Shown piece by piece: positions 17,522-27,485 of a stretch of DNA of 64,000 nucleotides (position 1 is its first letter; each line of letters opens with the position of its first letter). The position numbers and the translations under genes are program-made. Origin of the DNA: Rhizobium sp. PP-CC-3A-592 (GTDB taxonomy: Bacteria > Pseudomonadota > Alphaproteobacteria > Rhizobiales > Rhizobiaceae). The DNA lies in the NCBI RefSeq assembly GCF_003217095.1, contig NZ_QJSR01000001.1, positions 779,912 to 843,911 of the forward strand, in the 5' to 3' direction. The notes under the pieces were generated by a model. That model had not been told where the DNA came from, did not search any database, and saw nothing but the letters and a program-made list of their open reading frames with translations.

Positions 17522-18085
17522 ATGTCGACGCGCGACCTGGTTCTGACCGCCCTGTTTACCGCCATCATCATCGTCCTCGGCATCATCCCGCCGATCACGC
17601 TCGCCTTCGTGCCGGTGCCGATCACCGCGCAGTCGATGGGCGTCATGCTGGCCGGCTGCATCATCGGTGCCAAGCGCGGCGCGCTCGCCTATCTCCTCCT
17701 CATCCTCATGGTGGCCGTCGGCCTGCCGGTCCTGTCGGGCGGCCGCGGCGGGCTCGCCGTCCTTGCCGGCCCGACCGGCGGTTACATCGCGGGCTGGGTC
17801 GTCGGCACCTTCGTCACCGGCCTCGTCGCCGAACGGATCGTTCGCGAAACCCAGGGCGGCGCACGCCAGATCGCCGGCTTCTTCCTCGCCTCGATCATCG
17901 GCGGCATCGGCGTCGTCTACCTCATGGGCACGATCTGGCTGGCCATCAACACCGGCATGGGCTTCGTGGCCGCTCTCTCGGCAAACGCGGTCTTCCTGCC
18001 GGGTGACATCCTCAAGGCCGGCATCGCAGCACTTGCCGCACGCGCAGTGCTCGTCGGCTATCCCCTGCTGCCGCAGCGGAGCTGA
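17522..18085 (+). CDS. bioY: BioY, biotin-binding S-component
   Basis: A 187-residue membrane protein that binds biotin with high affinity. The BioY pattern is clear: a first helix, then PVPITAQSMGVMLAGCIIGAK-type sequence (shown in part), a Gly-rich region VLAGPTGGYIAGWVVGTFV and the C-terminal NTGMGFVAALSANAVFLPGD followed by ILKAGIAALAA. The ATG at 17522 has a strong AAGGAGAGG site. It completes the bioMNY operon; the 36-bp gap after bioN has no terminator. Confidence 0.95.
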   Translation: MSTRDLVLTALFTAIIIVLGIIPPITLAFVPVPITAQSMGVMLAGCIIGAKRGALAYLLLILMVAVGLPVLSGGRGGLAVLAGPTGGYIAGWVVGTFVTGLVAERIVRETQGGARQIAGFFLASIIGGIGVVYLMGTIWLAINTGMGFVAALSANAVFLPGDILKAGIAALAARAVLVGYPLLPQRS

Positions 18086-18171
18086 CGGGAACCAAGCGTG
18101 AAGCGGGAACGGGCGGGGAAAAGCCGGCAAGGTGCTGGACCCTGCCCCTTTAGCGCTCTAGCTTGGCGCCC

Positions 18172-19101
<930 letters not shown>

Positions 19102-19106
19102 CCGCC

Positions 19107-19400
19107 ATGGCAAACGAGACACGCACGCAATCACCAGCCGCTGGCCCGGCCGAGCCTTCCGGCCCGACCGATGTCGCCTCGCTGTCCTTCGAGCGGGCCG
19201 TCGAGGAACTGGAATCGATCGTCTCGGCGCTGGAGCGCGGCGATGTCGCCCTCGACCGCTCGATCGAGTTCTACGAGCGCGGCGAAGCGCTGAAGAAGCA
19301 TTGCGAGGCCCTGCTCAACGCGGCCGAAAACCGCATCGAGAAGATCCGCCTCGACCGCGCCGGCAAGCCGCAGGGCGTGGAGCCGCTGGACGGCAACTGA
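19107..19400 (+). CDS. xseB: Exodeoxyribonuclease VII small subunit XseB
   Basis: A 97-residue small subunit of exonuclease VII, which degrades single-stranded DNA from both ends together with XseA. The coiled-coil core is typical: [20 protein letters not shown], then [20 protein letters not shown] chose the ATG at 19107, since GAGGGG (19092-19097) sits at correct spacing; the ATG at 19098, overlapping the previous stop, is an alternative. The N-terminal 25 residues are a variable Pro/Ala-rich tail. Confidence 0.93.
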   Translation: MANETRTQSPAAGPAEPSGPTDVASLSFERAVEELESIVSALERGDVALDRSIEFYERGEALKKHCEALLNAAENRIEKIRLDRAGKPQGVEPLDGN

Positions 19401-19406
19401 CGTCGG

Positions 19407-20810
19407 TCAGGCGGTTGCGCTTTTCCCGGGCGCGGATGTTGCCGATGCCGATATCGGTGCGGGCCGCAGATGCATGTCCATCACGGCGGCAAGCTTGCGG
19501 GCGTTTCTGGCGACGATCATGCTGAGATGGTTGCCCGACACCGAGACCCACCTCGCCTCCGGCAAGTAGGTCTTCCAGATGCGCTTGGCATTGCAATCGA
19601 TCGGTGAGCCGGAGGTCGAGGCAAAGAAAACGAGCGGTCCATCATAGACGCTCGGCCTGTAGAGGCCCTTCATCTGCAGCAATTGACGGGCACAGGCATC
19701 GTAGACGGGGGTGTAGCCGCCTGCCCATTGCGGCGCGTAGAGCGGGTAATCGGGCTGACGCGGATGGCGAAAGCGGAAGAAGAGCTGGTGGCCCCGGCGG
19801 GACGGGCTGTGATGCGAGGCGGAGGCCGTGAAACGGTTTCCGGCTGATGGCCTGCTGATGACATCGTTCTGGTGTGGAGCGACGCCATCCCCCCTGCCGT
19901 CATGCTCGGCCTTGTGCCGAGTATCTGCTGCACTGCCCGCGATCTGGAGGACCATGCTGTTTGCGGGGACGACAGCAGATGCTCGGGACAAGCCCACGCA
20001 TGACGGGGGAGAGGGCGAACGGTTGCTCGACGCCAGAACCCCGCATTGATCAACCGGCGACGGTATGAGACCCGGACGCAGCGCTTCGACGCCGACATCG
20101 CCTTGACGCTCCGCCGACGGCTTGCCGCGGCGCAGGGCGCGGCCCGCCAGTTTCCCGAGCACCGACGTCACCTGTCGCGTGATCGTCCGGCGCATCAGCC
20201 CGGCCCAGAGCAGGAGCGGCCAGCTGTGATCGTTCTGCGGCGGGTCGAGCAGCATCAGCGCCTCGATCATGTCGCCGTCCACCCTTGCCCGGCGGGCAAG
20301 CTCCAGCGCCAGCACGCCGCCGAAGGAGTAGCCCGCGAGGCGGTAAGGCCCTTCCGGCTGGATGGTCTTCATGGCGCGATAGGCGCGTTCGACTTCGTCG
20401 GCGACCTCAGGCGGAGAGTCGCCCGGCCGGCCGAAATCCGTCAGCGTGATGCCGTAGATCGCGCCGGCGAAGGTCAAGGCATCGACAAGGTCCTGCGTCT
20501 CCAGGAAGCAGTTCACGCCCCCGGCAAAGAGGAAGAGCGGGCGCGCGCGGTCGCCCTCGCGCAGAAGCAGAATCTTGTCGGTCGGCTGCACGCAACCCTG
20601 ACCGATCGCCGCGACGATCGCGCGCGGCGTGCGGTGGAGGTAGAACACGTTGACATCGAGCTCGATCCCGGTCCGCATCCAGAACAGCTTGATGAGCGCG
20701 AGCGCCTTGTTGGCGTTCAGACCCTTGGCCACCAGATCGTCATCGGCGGCGATGGCGGCTCGCATCGTTTGCTGGCACAGGCCTGTCAGTGTCGCGAGCA
20801 TCCCGTTCAT
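19407..20810 (-). CDS. Thioesterase with degenerate carrier-like N-terminus and in-frame palindromic insert
   Basis: A 467-residue protein resembling the end of a non-ribosomal peptide synthetase or a stand-alone carrier-thioesterase. Residues about 2-62 look like a carrier domain (GLNANKALALIKLFWMRTGI), but the Ser that carries phosphopantetheine appears replaced by Ala. Residues about 75-220 form an alpha/beta-hydrolase thioesterase with nucleophile Ser162 in YRLAGYSFGGVLALELA; the catalytic His is near the C-terminus (VSVSGNHLSMIVA). Residues about 267-307 are encoded by a palindromic repeat (19889-20010) with no homology to thioesterases, yet the frame stays open through it. The ATG at 20810 is chosen; a GTG at 20840 is possible. 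Substrate unknown; no synthetase genes adjoin. Confidence 0.75.
   Translation of the reverse strand: MNGMLATLTGLCQQTMRAAIAADDDLVAKGLNANKALALIKLFWMRTGIELDVNVFYLHRTPRAIVAAIGQGCVQPTDKILLLREGDRARPLFLFAGGVNCFLETQDLVDALTFAGAIYGITLTDFGRPGDSPPEVADEVERAYRAMKTIQPEGPYRLAGYSFGGVLALELARRARVDGDMIEALMLLDPPQNDHSWPLLLWAGLMRRTITRQVTSVLGKLAGRALRRGKPSAERQGDVGVEALRPGLIPSPVDQCGVLASSNRSPSPPSCVGLSRASAVVPANSMVLQIAGSAADTRHKAEHDGRGDGVAPHQNDVISRPSAGNRFTASASHHSPSRRGHQLFFRFRHPRQPDYPLYAPQWAGGYTPVYDACARQLLQMKGLYRPSVYDGPLVFFASTSGSPIDCNAKRIWKTYLPEARWVSVSGNHLSMIVARNARKLAAVMDMHLRPAPISASATSAPGKSATA
19889..20010. repeat. Palindromic repeat inside the thioesterase gene (family A, copy 2)
   Basis: Imperfect inverted repeat with left arm about 19891-19930 (core GTCATGCTCGGCCTTGTGCC) and right arm about 19971-20008 (core GCTCGGGACAAGCCCACGCA). 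The arms match those of the element at 31295-31380 and, more distantly, 5779-5905. It lies entirely within the open thioesterase frame and encodes about 41 residues without a stop codon. Confidence 0.8.
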
Positions 20811-21078
20811 CCCATGTTCGAATGCCGGAGGTCCGACCACCCGTTCGCGCCTGTCGCCGCGTCATGATCTGGATATAGACGCTTCAAATTACCAAAGCGT
20901 TGAATGACGATGTGCTCCGTGCGTGTCCTTTCGACACCGTACCCGCCGCGTGCCAGCCGTAATTATGCAACCCTGAGACGATTTCGGAATCCCTCATGGT
21001 CTTGCGGGATGCATCTTTCCTTCGCGGCCGGCAGATCTATGTCATTGCGAACAACATCCATGGGAGAAGGGGTTTCCG

Positions 21079-22437
21079 ATGACGGGGCAGGAGAAACAGA
21101 CGACACAACCCGAACTGAAGCGCGTAATGGGGCCGGGGCTCCTGCTGCTCTTCATCATCGGCGATATCCTCGGCACCGGCATCTATGCGCTGACCGGACA
21201 GGTCGCAGCCAAGGTCGGCGGCATCGTCTGGCTGCCCTTCCTCATCGCCTTCGCCGTCGCGCTGCTCACCGCCTTCAGCTATCTCGAACTCGTGACGAAA
21301 TATCCGAAAGCTGCGGGCGCCGCGCTCTACACGCACAAGGCCTTCGGCGTGCATTTCCTCACCTTCATCGTCGCCTTCGCGGTGATGTCGTCGGGCATCA
21401 CCTCGGCCTCCACGGCGGCGCGGGCGTTTTCCGCCAACTTCACCGCGGCGCTCGGGCTCGACGTGGGCAATGGCATGGTGGTGCTGATCGCGGTCCTGTT
21501 TCTCGCGCTCGTCGCCGCCATCAACTTTCGCGGCGTCGGGGAGAGCGTGAAGCTCAATGTCGGGCTGACGATGATCGAGCTGACGGGCCTGCTGATCATC
21601 ATCGGCATCGGCTTCTGGGCGATCTTTCACGGCCAGGGCGACGTGTCGCGCGTCACGACCTTTACGCCTGCGGGGGATAGCGGCGTGTTCTGGTCGGTCA
21701 TCGCCGCCACCACGCTTGCCTTTTTCGCCATGGTGGGCTTCGAGGATTCGGTCAACATGGCCGAGGAGTGCAAGGATCCGAGCCGGATCTTTCCGAAGGT
21801 TCTCCTGACCGGCCTGCTTATCACCGGCGTCATCTATGTGCTCGTGTCCATCGCCGCGATCACGCTCGTGCCGGCCGGCGAACTCAGCGAAGGCGAGACG
21901 CCGCTCTTGAAGGTCGTGCAGGCCGGCGCGCCCGGCTTTCCCATCAGCATCTTCGGCGTCATCACCATGCTCGCGGTCGCCAACTCCGCACTGATCAATA
22001 TGATGATGGCGAGCAGGCTGCTCTATGGCATGGCGCGGGAAGACGTCATTCCCGCCATTCTCGGCCGCGTGCATCACGGGCGGCAGACGCCCTACATCGC
22101 CATCGGCTTCACCACGCTGCTGGCCGTCGGTCTGCTGATCTTTGCCGGCGGCGTTCCCCAGCTCGGGGGAACGACGGCGCTGCTGCTGCTCTGCGTCTTT
22201 GCCATCGTCAACATCGCCGTGCTGGTGCTGCGCAAGGACACGGTGGAGCACAAGCACTTCCGCATTCCCACGGTCTTCCCGGTGCTGGGCGCGCTGACCT
22301 GCACCTTCCTCGCCGGCCCGTGGACCGGGCGCGATCCCGTCCAGTACGTCATCGCCGGCGCGCTTCTCGGCATTGGCGTCGTGCTCTGGCTTGCCACCGT
22401 CACCATCATGCGCCGGACGAATGCCGTGCGCGCCTGA
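21079..22437 (+). CDS. APC-family amino acid permease
   Basis: A 452-residue secondary transporter of the amino acid-polyamine-organocation superfamily with about twelve transmembrane helices. The TM1 signature is IIGDILGTGIYALTGQ (Gly-rich unwound helix), TM3/4 region SYLELVTKYPKAAGAALYTH, TM6 FFAMVGFEDSVNMAEECKDP, and TM8 NSALINMMMASRLLYGMARE. The substrate cannot be assigned; the sequence fits the general amino acid group. The ATG at 21079 follows a GGAGAAGGGG-like site. The 270-bp gap upstream, shared with the divergent thioesterase gene, has no other clear feature. Confidence 0.9.
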   Translation: MTGQEKQTTQPELKRVMGPGLLLLFIIGDILGTGIYALTGQVAAKVGGIVWLPFLIAFAVALLTAFSYLELVTKYPKAAGAALYTHKAFGVHFLTFIVAFAVMSSGITSASTAARAFSANFTAALGLDVGNGMVVLIAVLFLALVAAINFRGVGESVKLNVGLTMIELTGLLIIIGIGFWAIFHGQGDVSRVTTFTPAGDSGVFWSVIAATTLAFFAMVGFEDSVNMAEECKDPSRIFPKVLLTGLLITGVIYVLVSIAAITLVPAGELSEGETPLLKVVQAGAPGFPISIFGVITMLAVANSALINMMMASRLLYGMAREDVIPAILGRVHHGRQTPYIAIGFTTLLAVGLLIFAGGVPQLGGTTALLLLCVFAIVNIAVLVLRKDTVEHKHFRIPTVFPVLGALTCTFLAGPWTGRDPVQYVIAGALLGIGVVLWLATVTIMRRTNAVRA

Positions 22438-22716
22438 TGCGCCCGGCGCCGAACGTGGAAGACCGAACATTTAGGGCCGAACTTTGTTGTAGGATCGAGA
22501 CGGGGGTTCCGGTATCCTGACCGGCGCCCCTTGACGCAGATTCGGGAGCGGATCGTCCTTACCGACCGATCCGCCGCATGGCCTTTTTCGGACACTGCAC
22601 CATCGTGCGGATGTTGCAGCGACGGGCTTTTGCAATTCCGGCGAATTGCGATTAAGACGCCTTTTTGCGAATGATTTCTATCGCGGCCTACCAACGACCG
22701 CGGGTATGAGGACAGC

Positions 22717-24645
22717 GTGACCCAACCGAACTCCCCGCCGTCGACGCCGCTTCTGGACAAGGTCCACCTGCCCCGGGATCTGAAAGCGATCGACGACAAG
22801 GACCTGCCGCAGCTTGCCGGAGAACTGCGCGCCGAGATGATCGACGCTGTATCGCGCACCGGCGGCCACCTGGGCGCCGGCCTCGGCGTGGTCGAGCTGA
22901 CCATCGCCATCCACAAGGTGTTCGACACGCCGCACGACCGGCTGATCTTCGACGTCGGCCACCAGTGCTATCCCCACAAGATCCTGACCGGCCGCCGCGA
23001 CCGCATCCGCACCCTGCGCCAGGAAAACGGCCTCTCCGGCTTCACCCGCCGGGCGGAAAGCGAATACGATCCCTTCGGTGCCGCGCACTCCTCCACGTCG
23101 ATCTCGGCCGGCCTCGGCATGGCGGTCGCGTCCGAGTTGCAGGGCGTGAAGCGCAACGTTATCTCCGTCATCGGCGACGGGGCGATGTCGGCCGGCATGG
23201 CCTATGAGGCCCTAAACAATGCCGGCGCGCTCGATGCCCGGCTGATCGTGATCCTCAACGACAACGACATGTCGATCGCGCCGCCGACCGGCGCCATGAG
23301 CGCCTATCTGGCGCGGCTTGCCTCCGGGCGGACCTATATGGGCTTCCGCGAACTCGGCAAGAAGCTCACGGCCTATCTCGGCAAGTCGGTCGATCGCGCC
23401 ATCACCCGCGCGGTGGAGCATGCCCGCGGCTATGTGACCGGCGGCACGCTGTTCGAGGAACTGGGGTTCTACCATATCGGGCCGATCGACGGACACTCCT
23501 TCGAGCACCTGCTGCCGGTGCTGCGCAATGTGCGCGACAATGCGCATGGGCCGGTGCTGATCCATGTCGTGACGCAGAAGGGCAAGGGCTACGCGCCGGC
23601 CGAGGCTGCCGCCGATAAATATCACGGCGTCAACACCTTCGACGTCATCACCGGGGCGCAGGCCAAGGCCAAGCCGAATGCGCCATCCTACACCGCCGTC
23701 TTTGCCGAGACGCTGGTGCAGGAGGCCAACGAGGACGAGCGGATCGTTGCCGTGACCGCCGCCATGCCGAACGGCACCGGGCTCGACAAGTTCGCGCTGG
23801 CGCATCCGACACGCATCTTCGACGTCGGCATTGCCGAGCAGCATGCCGTGACCTTTGCGGCGGGCCTTGCGACCGAAGGGCTGAAGCCGTTTGCGGCGCT
23901 CTACTCCACCTTCCTGCAACGCGGTTACGATCAGGTCGTCCATGACGTAGCGATCCAGGGGCTGCCGGTGCGCTTTCCCATCGACCGCGCCGGTTTCGTC
24001 GGTGCGGATGGCCCGACGCATGCGGGCTCCTTCGACACGACCTACCTTGCCGCCCTGCCCGGCTTCGTGGTGATGGCCGCGGCCGACGAGGCCGAGCTGA
24101 AGCACATGGTGCGCACCGCCGCTGCCTATGACGAGGGTCCGATTTCCTTCCGCTACCCGCGCGGCGAAGGCGTGGGCATCGACATGCCGGTTCGTGGCGA
24201 GATCCTCGAGATCGGCCGCGGCCGCATCGTCAAGGAGGGCACGAAGGTCGCCCTGCTCTCCTTCGGCACGCGGCTCGCGGATTGTCTGCTGGCAGCGGAA
24301 GACCTCGATGCTTCTGGGCTTTCCACCACGGTTGCCGATGCGCGCTTTGCCAAGCCCTTGGATCACGACCTCATCCGCCGCCTTGCCCGCGAGCACGAGG
24401 TGCTGATCACCATCGAGGAAGGCTCGGTCGGCGGCTTCGGTAGCCATGTGCTGCAGTTTCTGGCGCTGGAAGGCCTAATGGATTCGGGCCTGAAGGTGCG
24501 ACCGATGGTGCTGCCGGACATCTGGATGGAACAGAGCAAGCAGGACGCCATGTATGCCCAGGCAGGGCTCGACCGCGCCGGCATCGTCTCCACCGTCTTC
24601 CGTGCGCTCGGGCAGAAGCGCGTCGGCCGCGACGCCGCGGGCTGA
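22717..24645 (+). CDS. dxs: 1-Deoxy-D-xylulose-5-phosphate synthase Dxs
   Basis: TPP-dependent first enzyme of the non-mevalonate isoprenoid pathway, joining pyruvate and glyceraldehyde 3-phosphate. The 642-residue product has [16 protein letters not shown], the TPP/Mg motif [18 protein letters not shown], the [10 protein letters not shown] transketolase pyrimidine region with [12 protein letters not shown], and a C-terminal transketolase domain with [14 protein letters not shown]. Translation starts at GTG 22717. The 280-bp region before it includes an 8-bp-stem hairpin (22548-22574) with a nearby T-run that may end the permease transcript. ispH of the same pathway is at the left window edge. 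Confidence 0.97.
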   Translation: MTQPNSPPSTPLLDKVHLPRDLKAIDDKDLPQLAGELRAEMIDAVSRTGGHLGAGLGVVELTIAIHKVFDTPHDRLIFDVGHQCYPHKILTGRRDRIRTLRQENGLSGFTRRAESEYDPFGAAHSSTSISAGLGMAVASELQGVKRNVISVIGDGAMSAGMAYEALNNAGALDARLIVILNDNDMSIAPPTGAMSAYLARLASGRTYMGFRELGKKLTAYLGKSVDRAITRAVEHARGYVTGGTLFEELGFYHIGPIDGHSFEHLLPVLRNVRDNAHGPVLIHVVTQKGKGYAPAEAAADKYHGVNTFDVITGAQAKAKPNAPSYTAVFAETLVQEANEDERIVAVTAAMPNGTGLDKFALAHPTRIFDVGIAEQHAVTFAAGLATEGLKPFAALYSTFLQRGYDQVVHDVAIQGLPVRFPIDRAGFVGADGPTHAGSFDTTYLAALPGFVVMAAADEAELKHMVRTAAAYDEGPISFRYPRGEGVGIDMPVRGEILEIGRGRIVKEGTKVALLSFGTRLADCLLAAEDLDASGLSTTVADARFAKPLDHDLIRRLAREHEVLITIEEGSVGGFGSHVLQFLALEGLMDSGLKVRPMVLPDIWMEQSKQDAMYAQAGLDRAGIVSTVFRALGQKRVGRDAAG

Positions 24646-24742
24646 CATCGTCTTCTTGCGATCGGGCGCCATGACGCCGAGATCCAATCGATATGACGCA
24701 AAAGGCTTGTCAGCCGGGCCCTGACACGCCATGACATGCGCC

Positions 24743-25549
24743 ATGTCAAACGAACCGAAAACCACCGTCCGCCTCGACCAGCTCGTTCTCAACCTCGGGC
24801 TCGTCGCCAGCCGGTCTCGCGCGCGCGATGCCGTGCAGCGTGGGACCGTGCGGGTCAACGGCCGCGTCGTCACCAAGCCGAGCTCCACCTTTCCCGACGA
24901 TGTTACGATCGAGATCGACGATCCGGTCCAGGCCTATGTCTCGCGCGCGGCGCTGAAGCTGAAAGCCGGGCTCGATCATTTCGCGCTGTCGCCGGAAGGG
25001 CTCGACTGCCTCGATATCGGCGCCTCCACCGGCGGCTTTACCGAAGTGCTGCTGCATGCGGGTGCTGCGCACGTCATTTCCGTCGATGTCGGCCACGGGC
25101 AGTTCCATCCCCGGCTCGAAGCCGATCCGCGCGTCACCAATATCGAGGGCCTGAACGCGCGCGTGCTCGACGAAGAGCATCTGGAAGACCGCGAGATCGG
25201 CATGGTCGTCTCCGACGTTTCCTTCATCTCGCTGAAGCTCGCTCTGCCCCCCGCGCTCGATCTTGCCGTGCCCGGCGCGCTTTGCATTCTTCTCGTGAAG
25301 CCGCAATTCGAGGCCGGCCGCGATTTCGTCAGCAAGGCGGGACTGCTGAAAGACCCCTCGACCGCGCCCGAGGTGGCGGCAGAGCTGGAGCGCTGGCTCG
25401 TGGAAGAGATGGGCTGGGAAAGCCTTGGCCTCATCCCCTCCCCCATCGCGGGCGGTGACGGCAACGAGGAGTTTCTTCTCGCCGGCCGCAAGCCTCTGGA
25501 CGAGGACAAAGACGATCTGGATGCAGGCCCGGACGAGGACGCGGCATGA
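24743..25549 (+). CDS. tlyA: TlyA-family rRNA methyltransferase / hemolysin-like protein
   Basis: A 268-residue protein with an N-terminal S4 RNA-binding domain (RLDQLVLNLGLVASRSRARD, residues about 12-72) and a C-terminal FtsJ-like Rossmann methyltransferase (SAM motif DIGASTGGFTEVLL; VVSDVSFISLK; LLVKPQFEAGRDFV). TlyA in mycobacteria 2'-O-methylates 16S and 23S rRNA; alphaproteobacterial members are assumed to act likewise. The acidic last 15 residues are variable. Start chosen at ATG 24743; the ATG at 24731 is possible and neither has a clear ribosome site. The stop overlaps the next start (ATGA). Confidence 0.9.
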   Translation: MSNEPKTTVRLDQLVLNLGLVASRSRARDAVQRGTVRVNGRVVTKPSSTFPDDVTIEIDDPVQAYVSRAALKLKAGLDHFALSPEGLDCLDIGASTGGFTEVLLHAGAAHVISVDVGHGQFHPRLEADPRVTNIEGLNARVLDEEHLEDREIGMVVSDVSFISLKLALPPALDLAVPGALCILLVKPQFEAGRDFVSKAGLLKDPSTAPEVAAELERWLVEEMGWESLGLIPSPIAGGDGNEEFLLAGRKPLDEDKDDLDAGPDEDAA

Positions 25550-26796
25550 GCGCGGAAACCGCAACGATCGAACGGCTCGGCCTGCAGGGAGACGGCATCG
25601 TCTCCTCCCCGTCCGGGCCCGTCTTCGTGCCGTTCACGCTTCCCGGCGAACGGGTGACGCTGGCCGTCAACAAGCAGCAGGGCACCGTGATGTCCCTGCT
25701 TGCGCCCTCGCCCGACCGTGTCGCGCCCGCCTGCCGGCATTTCGGACCGGAAGGCGAGAACGGTACCTGCGGCGGCTGCACGCTGCAGCATGCCGGCGAT
25801 GACCTTTACCATGCGTTCAAGCGGCAGATCGTCATTGACGCCCTGCGGTCGCGCGGCATCGAGACGGAGGTGGCGCCGCTCGTCATCGCCCGACCGGGCG
25901 AGCGCCGGCGCACGGTCTTCACCGCACGCCGCACCGAGAAGGATCTGCTGCTCGGGTACAATCAGGCGGAAAGCCACCACATCGTTTCCATAACCGAGTG
26001 TCCCATCGCGAGCCCCGGCATCGTGTCGCGGCTCGCAGCCATCCGCATCATCGCAGCGGCGCTCGCCGCCAATGCCGAGCCGTTCCGCATCACCGTGCTG
26101 GAGACGACGACCGGGCTCGATCTGGCCGCCGAGGGCATCAAGGCCCTGTCGGACCGGCACCGGCAGCAGGCGATCGAGGCCGTGCTGAAACTGCGCGGTA
26201 TCGCGCGGCTGGCCGTCAATGGCGAGACGATCGTCGAGCCGCTGAAGCCTCTCATCACCTTCGACGGCATCGCGGTCTCGCCGCCGCCCGGCGGCTTTGC
26301 GCAGGCAAGCGCCGTTGCGGAAGCCGCGATGGCGGAGCTCGTCATGACGCATCTCGGCAAGGCCAAGCGGATCGCCGACCTCTTCGCCGGCACCGGCACC
26401 TTCGCCCTGCGCATGGCCCGCAAGGGCCGCGTGCACGCCGTGGAAAGCGAAGAGAAGGCGCTGAAAGCGCTCGATCTCGCCGCCCGCAACACGCAAGGCC
26501 TGAAGCCCGTCAGCATCGAAAAGCGCGACCTGTTCCGCCGGCCGATGATGACCTCGGAACTGAAGGTCTACGACGCCGTCGTCTTCGACCCGCCCCGCGC
26601 CGGCGCGGAAGCGCAGTGTCGCGAGCTGGTGCGCTCGACGGTCAAGACCATCGTCGCCGTATCCTGCAACCCGCAGACGCTGGCACGCGATCTCTCGATC
26701 CTCATCGAGGGCGGCTACCGCGTCACCAAGGTCACCCCGGTCGACCAATTCCTCTGGTCGTCCCACGTCGAAGCGGTGGCGACGCTGACGCGCTGA
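25546..26796 (+). CDS. TrmA/RlmD-family RNA (uracil-5-) methyltransferase
   Basis: A 416-residue SAM-dependent enzyme of the RumA/TrmA type that methylates C5 of uridine in rRNA or tRNA. An N-terminal TRAM-like domain (residues about 1-55) is followed by iron-sulfur cysteines (CRHFG, then CGGC, later TECPIASP), SAM motif LFAGTGTFALRMA, FDPPRAGAEAQC, and the nucleophile motif VSCNPQTLARDL. It is translationally coupled to tlyA, making a small RNA-modification operon. The stop is followed by an AT-rich imperfect hairpin (26805-26829). Confidence 0.92.
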   Translation: MSAETATIERLGLQGDGIVSSPSGPVFVPFTLPGERVTLAVNKQQGTVMSLLAPSPDRVAPACRHFGPEGENGTCGGCTLQHAGDDLYHAFKRQIVIDALRSRGIETEVAPLVIARPGERRRTVFTARRTEKDLLLGYNQAESHHIVSITECPIASPGIVSRLAAIRIIAAALAANAEPFRITVLETTTGLDLAAEGIKALSDRHRQQAIEAVLKLRGIARLAVNGETIVEPLKPLITFDGIAVSPPPGGFAQASAVAEAAMAELVMTHLGKAKRIADLFAGTGTFALRMARKGRVHAVESEEKALKALDLAARNTQGLKPVSIEKRDLFRRPMMTSELKVYDAVVFDPPRAGAEAQCRELVRSTVKTIVAVSCNPQTLARDLSILIEGGYRVTKVTPVDQFLWSSHVEAVATLTR

Positions 26797-26834
26797 CAGT
26801 CCATCGTTTTTTTCTAATATTCTGAAAAAGCCCG

Positions 26835-27091
26835 TGCTACGCTTCGGTCGTTCGCAGCTGAAGCAGAAAGCGCTGTGCCAGCCAGCGCGTCGGGGACGAT
26901 GAGCCTCCCCGACCTTGGCATAGGCTTTGCTGTCGAACAGGCGTGAGGCAAATGGGGTATCTACCCGTGAGCATCACGCTCGAGATAAGGAAAACCCGCA
27001 CCGGCTGGCAAGTCCAGGTGCGAGTCATATTCCTAGTCTGAGCGAAAGGCAGTCGGAGTTCACGCTTCGGCTGCCACTCCGCTAATATACA
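26835..27091. repeat. 257-bp structured direct repeat, copy 1
   Basis: Copy 1 aligns without gaps to 27182-27438, with about 17 differences in 257 positions (about 93% identity). Each copy contains several short perfect or near-perfect hairpins: stems at 26870-26875/26883-26888, 26889-26896/26906-26913, 26994-27002/27017-27025 and 27049-27056/27068-27075 (approximate, in this copy). A stem pair is C27002-G27017 here and G27349-C27364 in copy 2, a compensatory change. The gene-free stretch 26797-27485 is largely made of the two copies. Reading frames through the repeat differ mostly by amino acid changes, arguing against coding. I do not recognise the family. Confidence 0.85.
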
Positions 27092-27181
27092 GCGTTGTCT
27101 GTCGCGTGCAAGACACGTCGAACGACCTTGTCGCCCGCTCCGACGATATAAAAGAAATATCTTATATAAAGAATTTCGTTC

Positions 27182-27438
27182 TGCTACGCTTCGGCCGTTC
27201 GCAGCTGAAGCAGAAAGCGCTGTGCCAGCCAGCGCGTCGGGGACGATGAGCCTCCCCGACCTTGGCATAGGCTTTGCTGTCGAACAGGAGTGAGGCAAAT
27301 GGGGTATCTACCCGTGAGCATCACGCTTGAGATATGGAAAACCCGCACGGGCTGGCGAATGCGCGTGCGGGTAACATTCCAAGTCTGAGCGAAAGGCAGC
27401 CGGAGTTCGAGCTTCGGCTGCCACTCCGCTAATATACA
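27182..27438. repeat. 257-bp structured direct repeat, copy 2
   Basis: Second copy, starting 347 bases after the first. Hairpins: 27217-27222/27230-27235; 27236-27243/27253-27260 (GTCGGGGA with TCCCCGAC); 27341-27349/27364-27372 (ACCCGCACG with CGTGCGGGT, perfect); 27395-27402/27415-27422 (GGCAGCCG with CGGCTGCC). On the minus strand the third hairpin is followed by TTTT, and a TATATT lies near the other end, so a short minus-strand RNA is conceivable. The 90-bp spacer between copies is AT-rich in its right half. Confidence 0.85.
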
Positions 27439-27485
27439 TCCGACAGTTTTTCGCCGCAAGATGTCGCTGGACATTTCGATCTCCG

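Noticed and set aside
26805..26829. Possible terminator after the TrmA-type gene
   Set aside because: The hairpin is nearly all A/T, with the T-run inside the stem rather than after it.
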